Source: Metellina segmentata (Eukaryota; Arthropoda; Arachnida; Araneae; Tetragnathidae). Taken from it: a stretch of DNA of 64,000 bases. The notes beneath the pieces are model-generated. The model ran no database searches. It had not been told where the DNA came from and worked only from the letters and a program-made list of their open reading frames with translations. Numbering within the stretch: position 1 is the first letter of the stretch; every line of letters begins with the position of its first letter. This document shows, in pieces, positions 20,870-31,792 of this stretch. Made by a program: the position numbers and the translations under genes. The stretch covers positions 24,380,714-24,444,713 of the forward strand of contig OX375880.1 in NCBI GenBank assembly GCA_947359465.1. The letters are read 5' to 3'.

Positions 20870-21440
20870 CCAGCACGTTGTTGGCCGTGACAGCACTTTT
20901 CGTTTCCTTAATAATACTGAAAACATTAAAAAGAAAAGAATCGTTTAAGGTATCGATCTAGTGTTAAATTTTTTACAGATTTCAAATCCGCTAAAATTTC
21001 ACTATGGCCTTAACAATTGCGAAAATAGCAAAGCCTCAAACAGTTCTTGCTAGTGACAAAGTTAAAATCTCTTGCAAGAAAGTTATGCTAATCAACAACA
21101 TAAATCAAAACACGCTAGAATCAAAAATCTGTTAAAGCTGTTTTTCTCTCTCAAAATTTGACGTCATAACTTGATTGGTTCCAAAGGCATTAGGACGAAA
21201 AAAGTGGAATCCTTCCTTCAATCGAGGAGTTGGGAAGTCAGCTCTGCGAAAAAATTAACGAAGGAGAAAAAAAACTAATAAATTAATTTAAAAAATGTTC
21301 TAGATTAAATTTTCAAATTTGCACTGGATGTAAAATTGAGGCTACTTGTGTACCAAGTTGAATTATTGTAGGTGTCATAGATTTGTCAGAACACAGTAGA
21401 TATACATAGAGATACACACTAATTTTTTCTTTTATAATAG
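20870..21440 (-). mobile_element. Helitron-like element, 5' end truncated
   Basis: Minus-oriented relative of 14084-14990. It has the ~70-bp motif at about 20945-21015 and a shared 5' region at about 21290-21440 (minus strand CTATTATAAAAGAAAAAATT). Its first bases (TCTCTA) are missing exactly where the next element's 3' end abuts. The left boundary is not clear. Confidence 0.5.
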
Positions 21441-21441
21441 A

Positions 21442-22018
21442 CTAGCCACTGCAAGGCTAGCCCGATGTTGCCTGTGGTGTTGGTTTGTGAATGGACAACG
21501 CCGTGATGTAAGGTATTAATCTGGTGTAAAATTTTCCACAGATTTTTAATTCGTTGAAAGTTTTACTCTATCTTTAACGGTCTATGTGATAGAAATAAGA
21601 ACTACATAACTAAAGTTGAAACTTTTTTTATCCTCTGCTGGAAAATCATTCCTCGGCACAAAATGAATGTGGAAACGGTAAAAATAAATTTAGAATCTTG
21701 TCCGAGTTCCTCGCAATGAAAAAAACTTGGCAAGGTTGCATAGGCTGATGGCAAGGTAACGTGTGTAGTGAAGGTCTAGATTCGGGTGTTTCTTCTTTTG
21801 TCCGGAGAAACGCATTTGAAGAACTAGGTAGAGAATAAAACTATTAAATTAATTAAAAAATCTTATAGATTGAATTTTAAAATTCGTCTTAACCCAAAAA
21901 TTGCAAAAAAATTCGGACTACCTGTGTGACAAATCTCATTGCTGTAGTTACATAGAATCGTCAGAATTTTACAGCCGCAATAAAAACCCCGACAAACTTC
22001 CTTTTCTAATATTAGAGA
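21442..22018 (-). mobile_element. Non-autonomous Helitron-like element
   Basis: Minus strand begins TCTCTAATATTAGAAAAGGA at 22018 and ends GGGCTAGCCTTGCAGTGGCT..AG at 21442. The terminal CTAGCC..GGCTAG palindrome is the 3' signature. Contains the ~70-bp motif at about 21510-21590. Joined head-to-tail with the element at its left. Confidence 0.65.
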
Positions 22019-24800
22019 AGAGATAACATTCAGGTTGTTTTTCAACTTCACTTAATTTTGTCTTTGTTTTGTACTTTTATCTTTCTATATATTATGAATT
22101 TAAATTTGAGTGTTCTACTTTAGAATTTAGTTAACCCTCCTGGTGGTTGTCTCGTCAAACCGACAAAACTGATCAGATTTTGATGGGCGAGATATTTGGT
22201 CATTAGAAGAAAACCTACCAGATCATCAGCTCGTTGAAAAACCATCAATATCTTTATAACAAGATGTCTCATCATTAGCAAAATTGGATATGATATTTTA
22301 CTTTAAACATTTCAAAGTTCACAACCGCTGATGCCGAAAGATATCTACATTTCCCAGATCAATAGTCCAAGGCTGTTCGTCGCTAATCCTGACCTGCTAT
22401 CGGCAAGTTATCCATTTCTTGGTTTTGCAAATGTCAAAGGTCTTGTCTCAAAATCGATGCTGGTACCTTTTAATATAAAACTAAATGTGGTACAATATTT
22501 TTGAAAATTCATTATCTTCCATACTTTTGTGACACCAATTATTTTTGCACCTATGCAGTTTAGGACAACCTCAGGACACAAGTGGCCTTTGAATTCCCTG
22601 TTGTAAGAAATAGATTGAGATTTCTTTTGCTGTTCTTAAAACAAAAATTCATAGGGAGAGAGTAAAAAAGAGCAGTGTTGCTACGAGAAGCTTTTTCCCA
22701 CTGCTTTTCAACTTTTGGGAACAAGAGGTATATTTTAAAGCAAAATAGTCTTAAAAGCTCTTATTTTCAAAGTTTTGGTGGCTTTATTTTTCAAATTCAC
22801 CAAAGGTCAGCAAAAATTTAATTCCTTTTTTAACTTATTGCAGACAAAAAGTATTTTTTGGAGTATTATGGGGAGAAAATTTTCCAAGGTATGCCAATTT
22901 CGAAGTTTTGGTGCCATGCTGTGACAATCAATAGAAAAACATTGGGATTTGGTTGCTAGATTGTTGTAAAAAAAAAACCTTATAAAAAAACCTAGAATAT
23001 AATATTTGACTTTCAATTTCAATATTTAAACTTTTTGGTGATATCTTCAACGTCTGTTCACGTTTTATTGTGAAAAAACCTAGAAGGTAGTATTTACCTT
23101 TTAATTTTTAAATTTCCTGCTGAAAAATCTTCCAACATCTGTTTCAAAAATAATTAACATGTTTTTTGCTTAGCCAAGCATTTTGTATCGGAGCAGCAGA
23201 GATATTTTGTTGCTATTTAAAAAAAGTTATGCTGTACTATATTTCACAAGTGCTTTGTTAGCCCTATTTAGTCAAATGCATCATTATGCAATAAAACAAG
23301 GGGTTACTGTGTGTCGTCCTGTGTAATTCTGTTCCGGTTTTTGCTTTACTTTTCATGTTGTGCTGTACAATTCGTTAATTTTTAAGCAAAAGAAATTACT
23401 TGTTTCATAAAACCAGATGGCTAATAAATGTTCATCCTTCAGTGTTATCAAAGGTAAAAACCAGGATGCATACCTGTTACGAAACCAAAGTTTTGAGCTT
23501 CTTTTTTCGTTTTGCATTACAACTTGCATCTGTATAGATTTCTGATCATTTGCTTGCCGTACCACAAATTTTAAAGTTAGAAAGGTTTTCGGTGATAGAT
23601 CTGAAATTGATTCAATGTGAATGATATTTATTACAATATACAAAGATTTAAGAATAAGACTTAACCCCTTACCCTTTTTCGATTTGTAGCTGAAGGGTCA
23701 GCAGAAGATAGTTCTCGCCATTTTTCAAAATGGTTTTGAAGATAAAACACAATGAAGGCTAATATGTTTGGCTAATGAAACAAAGATGTGAAAGCATGTA
23801 ATGCATTACCAACAGATTGCTCTGTCGATATGCCAGAAAGAAATTGAAGTGATTAATTGAACTTCTGAGCTTGACAGCTGCATGAAAATGTGATGCAAAA
23901 TTATGTACCTTATGTACACTATTATGTGATATAACACTTATGAAGTTGTATTAAAGTAAATTGAATCAAAACAAGCCATTGAATGGCAAATTTATTGAAC
24001 AGTTTAAGTATTACTTACCATTTGTTCATTTAATAAATATTCATACATTTATAATTACTATAACTAAGAACTTGTGTGTATTGTAATAATCAATGTGTTC
24101 ATGAAATTATTTAATTGCTATTTACTTTAGATATTTGTTTTTCTGTAATGCATTTGTTAATAACCTAGTTTATGCGTAGCATTTAATTTTCTGTGATACT
24201 TCAAACTTCCCATTTTTAGGCAATTTTTAGAAACTAATTTGGTTAAATGTTATTGAATAACATTCTGAAACAATTCTAAATAGTTCATTGCTGGATTAAA
24301 CTTTGGCTCTTAATAAACTAAAAAATGTTATTTACATACATGTTGAAATTTACACTTGTAATTTGGTTTCTAAAATCTGTTTAAGTATTGATTTATATTC
24401 TGATAGATACACAAATAACGTTGATTTCGGGTCCACGTACGTTAGTGTTTTATATATATAGATAGTTTAAATATATAAGATAATAGGCACAAGAACAATG
24501 CAATTGACTATTTCATATAAACTTCCTATTAAGATATTCAAAGAAAATTTAAGTTACTTATGTTTAATATTATACTTGGATTGAATGCCGTTCACTGAGC
24601 AAATAATTTCAATTTATAAAATGGATAGGTGGCAAAATACAAGTGAAGCAGGCATGAGAATGCAAAATTTCAAAAAAGAGGAAAATGTATTGCTGCCGCC
24701 GGATTGAAAACTCCCTTTTTTGCTTGATGCTTATTTTAAGTTCTTTTTTTTTTCTTTGCTATAAAAAGTCGTGGTAGGAAAAAAATAATAAATAAAGATC
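22019..24800. other. Intergenic sequence, nothing firmly recognised
   Basis: AT-rich. TTAACCCTCCTGGTGGTTGT at 22132 looks like one end of a piggyBac-type element (TTAA target plus CCCT), but I found no matching inverted end. Short open frames at 22807-23022 and 23353-23643 show no domain. Downstream of the PHRF1-like gene. Confidence 0.4.
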
Positions 24801-25436
24801 TGCATTGTGCATTTAAAAAATAATCTGGTGTAAAATTTTCCGCTGATTTTTCAAATCCGTTGAAGATATATTCAATTAAAAAATTATTTATTTAAAGAAA
24901 ATCATATTTAGGTATCAATCTAAAATGAAATTTTCCACAATTCATAGAAAATGCAATTTTTCAACGGTCGAGGAGATAGAAAAAAGAATTGGCCCCAATT
25001 AAAAGATCTATCGTCTGGCTGGAAAATCATAAATTCAAGCAAAATCAAAGCGGAAACGAAAAAAAAAATTATTTTATCCTTGTTCTGTCGGATGAAAACA
25101 TTGGCACGGTTCCAAGGCCTGACTGCAAGGTTAGGATACGTCCATAGTGCACCGCTTCCAGCTTTATCGCGGCAGTTGAGCGGGGAGGAAAAGTAGCGTA
25201 AACTGTATTGGTGCGGTTATAGTGCACCTGCTTCCCTACTTCCGCCTGCTTTACCCGCTTTTTCCGGAATGAATTATTAATTCTTTTTCCCGCTTGAACC
25301 GCTTTACCCGCTCGTTTAGTTTGTTGTGTTATTCCGTTCTGCACTTCTACGCTCTTTGGTTGTTGGAACAAAATGGAAGCAGACAAAGATGTTTTAATTT
25401 CCAAGTGTTTATAAAAAGTGTAATTTGGTAATAAAA

Positions 25437-26400
25437 TATTTTTTTTACATTATTATGTGGATCCAAACATCATTAAAAGAGCATTTGCAACGTTCTTCAT
25501 TGATATAAATTATTTAGTAAAGAATCTCATACGTTTAATATATTAGTGCGGGTTCATTCTAATTTGCACTAATTTCAGATATTTTCCCTTCTACTTCGGA
25601 AATCATGTTATCAAATATATTTTTCCAAACTATACTGCTCTGAAATTCAACTAATTCCATTTCTAAATCATGGATACCCAGCCACTTAAATTCGTTTTAC
25701 TCCATTGTTTCGAATTTTGTTTTGTATGGATATAAAATAAAGTGAAATGCATTTTCCATATTTTTAAATTGATTAAATCTATCTTCAAAGGCATTGTTTT
25801 ATTAACTGTATATAATCATTAAATATTTTTTTATTGTATTTTCTTGAATGTCAAGCGTATTTTCCATTGTTATTATGTTTTAAAAATGTTTTTGTAACTG
25901 AGGAAAATATTTCATGATTTTCATTTTCAAATCCTTAGTAAAAATGTCAAGTGTCGTCATAAATATCCTAATATTCTCAAACATCATTAAAACAATTTGT
26001 CCATTTCCTTGAAGTTTTTTTATTTACTTCATTAAAATGCTGAGTGATGTCGCATAAAAACATAAAATCATTTAACTAATCTATAATTGAAAATTCGTCA
26101 AAATTATTGTTTTTTTCATTCAAAAAGAGCGTAATTTCTTCTTATTAAATGACAAACCGATTAAGAACTTGACCCGAACTGAGCCCTCGAACATTGTTGT
26201 ATGTCAAAATATTGTCGCCAAAACGCTCGTTTTACGCGCCTCGTATGAACGTATTATGACACATTTATTAAATGTGTCTTTACTATTAGTATTTACCATA
26301 TGTGTTCATTCTCAAGCGGTATTTTATAAATTTACATATTCTACTCAATAGGCATTCACATAAATTTTAAAACAGCAATTTGTATGCATAATCAATAAAT
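25437..26400 (-). pseudogene. hAT transposase relic, GTF2IRD2/ZBED5 type (copy 1)
   Basis: Minus-strand pieces in several frames read CDITQHFNEVNKK, IMKYFPQLQKHF and MKNVANALLMMFGSTY. They follow the order of hAT transposases related to the domesticated GTF2IRD2/ZBED5 proteins ('D.T.HLN.LN..LQG', 'FP.L', '..LLMMFGSTY.CE..FS'). It stops just after the FGSTY motif, so the dimerisation domain is lost. Multiple stops show it is dead. The hAT 3'/5' terminus CAGGGATGGCGAACCTATGA lies at 27606 on the minus strand. Confidence 0.6.
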
Positions 26401-26407
26401 CTAAAAC

Positions 26408-27409
26408 CAGGGTGTCAAGATCTAAATCACTAGATTTAAATCAACAATTAAAATCATGATTTTAATCAAATGATTTTTTTTTAAATCACTGATTTAAATC
26501 ACAATTAAACACACTTTTTTATAACTAAGTAAATGCACCGCAGAATAATCACAGAAGCGGTCAAATGCTTTAGTCTTTCTTCACTCATGGTGATTTCAGC
26601 ACTAATGGCTACACCCAGCAAAGAGGGACTGGGTCAATTACTGCATATTATAAAAGATTGCAACATCCAGTTGTAACTTAGAATATACTATATACTGGAA
26701 ATAGTAATGTAAACACACATGACATCATAAATCTAAATGCCACGAAGAGTAATGTATAAACATTCCTGATTAACAACACTCATAATATAATCACTTAAAG
26801 GAAGTTCGTAACAGTTTGATTTAAAATTATAAACTAAAGGGGTGACTGATTTCATAAACTAAAAAAAAACCACACAGTTCGAAGTAAAGTTTTTTAAGGC
26901 TCAGCTTATTCTTGTGGTGTGCAATAGAGATTAAAGAGTATAAATGTACATATTCACACAGCCATTAAAATGTCAGCAGGAAGAAAGAAAGATCCAATAT
27001 GAATTAAAACTAAGTGAAAATTTATTTATTATTGCTGCTCGGCAGTTTTATTATTAGAATTTACTGTAGACTGATTATTTCTCTGTACTCTATTCTACTT
27101 CTCACACTGTAGTTCAGGTCTGTCACTTACTCTTACTGATAAATTTGTTAACATGATGATGTAATTTACTCAAGAAAAACTGTAGGATGTCAACTTGTGT
27201 TTTAAAATTAAACAAATGTTAAGTAAATATTGATTTACCATGTCACAAACTCAATTTTTTATTTAAAAAATTTATACATTTTTTTGTAAAAACAGTTGAG
27301 AAACTACATAAATTTAAATAAAAAAAATCTGATTTAAATAAAAAAAAAATCCGATTTAAATAAAAAATCCCAATTGATTTATTTTTTAATCATGATTTTT
27401 TACACCCTG
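26408..27409. mobile_element. hAT MITE with 8-bp target duplication (copy 1)
   Basis: Ends CAGGGTGTCAAGAT and (inverted) CAGGGTGTAAAAAA; direct TCTAAAAC at 26400-26407 and 27410-27417. Both ends are rich in ATTTAAATC-type palindromic phrases. No coding. Nested in the hAT relic; 62056-63022 is the same insertion in the second composite. Confidence 0.85.
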
Positions 27410-27989
27410 TCTAAAACATTTTATAAAAATCCTTTGAGCAATTTTTTTTATTAACACTGATATTTTCTTCATGTTTTTAAAAGAAGGGTTCGAAAAATAT
27501 CAAAAATGTATGTATATGATGAAATGATAATGATAAGTTTATAAAAATCAACGCGTGTCATTTAAAAAGCCTGCGTGACCCGCGGGTCATAGGTTCGCCA
27601 TCCCTGCAATAGATCCTCATGTGATAGCTCCATGTTGCAAACTGATATGCGGTTCAACGCGCGTTGCACTATAACCACCCTCTGCTAGAATCGCGCGGTT
27701 TTACAACGCTGTTTGCAACTGCCGCGGTTTAAGCGGTGAAGCTGGAAGCGGTTCACTATGGACGTACCCTTACTTGGGTAGAAAAAGTCCTCTGCGTTTA
27801 AAGTACCAGGTGGAGAATAAAACTATTAAATTCATTTTAAAATCTTCGAGATTGAATTTTAAAAATTCGTCGCGATCCAAAAATTGCAAAAAATTTGGGC
27901 TACCTGTGTGTCAAATCTCTCATTGCTATAAATGCCATAGAATCATCAGGATTTTGCGGCCACCAAAAAAAAAAAACTAATACTAGAGA

Positions 27990-28840
27990 CAAGGATGATT
28001 TAAAAGAAGATTTTGCATATATATGTATGTGTGTTCCTCACACCATATATGCTCAAGTAGAGATTCAAAAATGAGCTTATTCAAAGAAAAACTACAGCAT
28101 AAATAGAAATAAAGTGGCATTTGATTCCTCTAAGTAATGATGACGGCATATATGACCTAGATTGCCACAGAAGTTCGCAACAAAGAAGGATTCAAACTGA
28201 TTGATTGTGACATCAAGAAACAATAACTTAAAATTGAAAAAAAATCACTTTTGTTTTAAAATTTTTAAATTATACTGAATTTCAATTTTGCTAAAAAGAG
28301 AATTGGAAAGTCATCTTCAGGATACAAATGGTTTTTTGAGAAATTTCTCATTTATAACAAAGAAATGAAAACAGATAGTTAAAATACCAGATTTTGCAAA
28401 ACTATTTTGTTGTCAAATACTCTTGAAGAAAAAAAAATATTAACTATTAAAAAATGTAATAAAAAAAACCTAGATAAATTCAGCAAGTAATGAAGAATTA
28501 TTCGCTCCCTCGCAGTTTGAAACTTAAATTTTTAATCTTTATATGTGTGACCTGTGACCTTATTCCCGAAAAAAAACCTATTACTAAAGACTCTCATTAG
28601 TAAGCCTTTCATCGCGGCATCAAAAAGTTAAGTATCATGGTGGAAAATCGCACATGCGCTTAAATAAACATCGGAATTATTGTGTCGATCTAAACCAAAT
28701 CTAAGACCCAAATTTTCCCCCAATGATGCTAAATTACACGAAATTTCTGCTGGAAATACTGATTAGGCAAATCAGATATCGCAAATGCACTAAGATAAGA
28801 TCGAAATCGTTGGCGCTGAGTGACAACATCGTGACACCGT
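27990..28840. other. Intergenic sequence, nothing recognised
   Basis: AT-rich with no coding, repeat or RNA signal that I could support. Confidence 0.5.
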
Positions 28841-28846
28841 AAAACA

Positions 28847-30345
28847 GCGAGATCGGGGGAAATCGCGATGTCACGATGACCGCGAGACATGCGGTAGCTA
28901 AAGCTACGGTTAAGCTTCGGTTTCCTAAGAAAGTGGAGCCGTTATCTCACAGCCGTGATACGTCATGATGCCACGGACATAACTAGACGGCCGTCTAAAC
29001 AAGAATCCTGAGGTGTCAACTTAGACGGACAGAATACGTTGGAGAAAGGGCAACGCGGACGGCTGTCGTGGTTTATTTTATTCGAGAAACAAAACAAAGT
29101 GGTTTTTTATTCTCTAGTCCAAAGTTTCTAACTTCGGGATCGTTGAAGGTAGAGTGAAAATTTCAACAGATTTCAAATCAGCGTAAATTTCTACGCCAGA
29201 TCGATATCAAAAACAGTTTTTTTATTCAATTATTTACCATTTGATTATTTAATTATTTATTAAATAATTAATTATTTATTTAAAGAAAATCGCATTTAAG
29301 GTATCGATCTGGTGTCAAATTTTCCGCAGATTTCAAATCCGTTGAAATTTGTATTCTGTGTTTAACGATCCCGATTTTACAAAAACGAATTAACGAATGG
29401 CAGTCAAAAATGTTTATTTATTTGCTCCTCTTCGTTCGAATCGTTTGGAGCAGGAAATGAAATGTGGCCGCTACAAGAGAAAAAACGTTCCCCAACTGTT
29501 TGAGACCGTTATGACGACAGTCATGGAAATGGCGGCTCCGATCATTTTCGTTACGCTCACAAAAACCGCTCTCTAGGAAACCAACACCATGTGTTAGTAT
29601 ACACAACGTTTTAGTGACGTCACCCACCGATACATCACGGCCGCTAGATCACGGCTACGCTTTCTTAGGAAACCGAAGCTTTACATAAGAAAGCGGAGCC
29701 GTTATCTAGCTGTGGATGACGTCACTAAAACGTCGTTTATACAAACAGATGGCGGTTTCCTAGAGAGCGTTGTTTGTGGGCGTAACGAAAATTAGCGGAG
29801 CCGCCATGACGATCGTCAAAATGGTCTCAAACAGTTGGGGAACGTTTCTTCTCCTGTAGCGGCAACATTTCATTTCCCGCGCTAAGCGATTCGAGCGGTG
29901 GAAGCAAAACAAACAAAAAAGTTTGATTAGCGTTATTTAGATTGTTGTTTTTTGTGGGATTTTCTTTAAATAAATAATTCATTATTTTACCAATGGTAAA
30001 TAATTGAAACAAAAATCTGTTTTTGATAACGACCTGGCGTATAATTTTACGCTGATTTGAAATCCGTTGAAATTTGCACTCTATCTTCGACGATCCCGAA
30101 GTTAGAAACTTGGACTAGAGAATAAAAAAGCTTTGTTTTGTTTACCACGCCAGCCGTCTGTATTGCCCAATTCTCTACCGTATTTTGTCCGTCTAAGTTG
30201 ATGCCTCTGTTCTGTTATGCCTGCGGCATCATGACGTATCACAACTGCTAGATAACCGCTCCGCTTTCATACGAAACCGTAGCTTTAAGGAAGGCTGAGT
30301 AAGATCGGAAAAAATCGCGATGTCACGATGACCGCGAAACTTGTG
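28847..30345. repeat. Large imperfect palindrome flanked by direct repeats
   Basis: Outer arms (about 28905-29265 and 29940-30300) and inner arms (about 29430-29690 and 29695-29900) are reverse complements with substitutions and one ~120-bp extra block on the left. The centre is near 29690. Inner-arm examples: CAACTGTTTGAGACC vs GGTCTCAAACAGTTG, and TAGTGACGTCA vs TGACGTCACTA. A direct repeat (AAATCGCGATGTCACGATGA) flanks it at about 28860 and 30316. Units of the ~70-bp motif occur at 29130-29200, 29290-29370 and 30020-30110. Likely a foldback-type TE or inverted duplication. Confidence 0.75.
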
Positions 30346-30470
30346 CTAGCTATGGGATGACTGTGTGAGATCGAAAAAAATCACGATGCATCGCCAAACC
30401 GATGTGGCGATGTCGATCTCACACCAGGTTTTCACGATGTATCGATACATGGACCATGCCTACCCCTTAG
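30346..30470. other. GC-richer patch with ATCGATACATGG-type repeats
   Basis: Several short GATGT/ATCG phrases (CGATGCATCG, CGATGTATCGATACATGG) suggest the end of a further DNA element, but no partner end was found. Confidence 0.35.
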
Positions 30471-30975
30471 TACATAAAAACGTCACTAGGACATCCGGTT
30501 CTTCAAAGCTTGAAATATAATATTGACAAGAAACACTAATGGCGTCATATTCTTAAAAAAGGTCCAAAATCACGTTAGAAAAACGCGGAAAATTACTCAA
30601 AAATGGAAAAAACATGAAAAAAAGCACAAAAAGCGGAAATCTGGAAGATTCTCATGCCCGAGCCTGCATCGAAGCGATTTCAGGAGTGAACCATTTTTGA
30701 CGCGGAGTTGCGGATTTTCGATGCTTTAGCGGAGAAACTCCGGAAATTCCGGAGCACTTGGCAACTCTGAGTATATAAAAACGTCTCTAGAACATCCGGT
30801 TTTCAAAGCTTAAAATATATTCTCATTGGCTAGAAACACTGTTGATGTCATATTCTTAAAAACGACCAAAATCACGTTAAAAAAACAGCGGAAAATTACT
30901 AAAAAGCGGAAAAAACATGGAAAAAAACACAAAAAGCGGAAATCCGCGGAAACGCTGAAGATTCTCATGCCTGAA
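30471..30975. repeat. Two tandem copies of a ~300-bp repeat
   Basis: Both copies begin AGTA(C/T)ATAAAAACGTC and share GACATCCGGTT/AACATCCGGTT, GTCATATTCTTAAAAA, AAAATCACGTTA and a run of CGGAAAA-type phrases. The first spans about 30471-30770, the second about 30771-30975. Confidence 0.65.
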
Positions 30976-31640
30976 GTGAAGTAAACACAGATGAGAATAA
31001 TTAATTTATAATAAATGTAATATGATGCATGTAATGTGTTATTTTAAATATTTACCTGAAACATTAATAAATAATTAGTAAGCAAATATAATTTCACTTT
31101 ATTTAAATTAAGTATTGAAAAAAATTATTTTATTCTTTTTCTGCATTTGACTCAAAATTATATTAAATACAAAACTTGTAAATTTTAAAATGAAACTAGT
31201 ACTAAAGATTATGAATAATAAAATGTACACACAAGAAATTCTTAGCATTAAATTTATTTAATTATAAATCTATCAATATAAGCAAGGGTGCAATTGTATA
31301 CAGTCGAATTATGGTCATGGAGTTTACAAAACTATCATGTAGCTCAAGTGTATTCTTTCGCCATTGACAGAGCAACTGATATATTTCAGAAGTTAGCTTC
31401 TTTCTCTTCTTTAGAGAATAATGTCTGAAATATAAAATGAAATAAACAAAATGCAAACTATATAACCACTGGTCATGAAATTCATCTTATGGATACTAAT
31501 TTTTTGATATATGGTATTAAACATGAAATCACACTGTAAGTTAACTTTCGACTTTCTGAATAACTCAAAAAGAAATTTTATTAAACTGGGAGTGGAGTAT
31601 GTTTTATATTCAACTAATAACAACTATCTCAGCCTAAGCC
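30976..31640. other. Intergenic sequence, nothing recognised
   Basis: AT-rich, no supported feature. Confidence 0.5.
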
Positions 31641-31644
31641 ATTC

Positions 31645-31792
31645 GGTGTATCGCCTTGTAATTTTGAACCATGGTCAGATGACGAGGCAACATCAGAGCT
31701 GGCACCCCACTCTCCGAACTTCTACACCAACCAAACGTGAGGACTTTCAGCCACGACAGCTTTAAGGTACATCAGCCACCTCTACACTATAC
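31645..31792 (-). mobile_element. SINE, internal fragment
   Basis: Minus strand contains GTCCTCACGTTTGGTTGGTG, GAAGTTCGGAGAGTGGGGTG, CGTCATCTGACCATGGTTCA. Lacks the tRNA head and the tail. Confidence 0.75.

Larger units (their letters stand above)
25134..27769. mobile_element. PIF/Harbinger-type element carrying nested hAT sequences
   Basis: Ends GGATACGTCCATAGTGCACC and, inverted, GGGTACGTCCATAGTGAACC; target duplication TTA at 25131-25133 and 27770-27772. A 3-bp TTA target and ~30-bp subterminal similarity are hallmarks of PIF/Harbinger. Most of the interior is not Harbinger but hAT-derived, from about 25437 to 27606. The same composite recurs inverted at 61693-64000. Confidence 0.75.
24800..27989 (-). 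mobile_element. Helitron-like element split by a Harbinger composite
   Basis: Minus strand starts TCTCTAGTATTAG at 27989 and resembles 21442-22018 along its length, including the ~70-bp motif twice (about 24820-24870 and 24905-24990). The homology stops at 25130 and resumes at 27773, which marks the inserted Harbinger. The left (3') end is not sharp, and no CTAG palindrome was found there. Confidence 0.55.

Noticed and set aside
22132..22180. piggyBac element end
   Set aside because: TTAACCCTCCTGG fits one end only; no inverted AGGGTTAA end and no recognisable transposase nearby.
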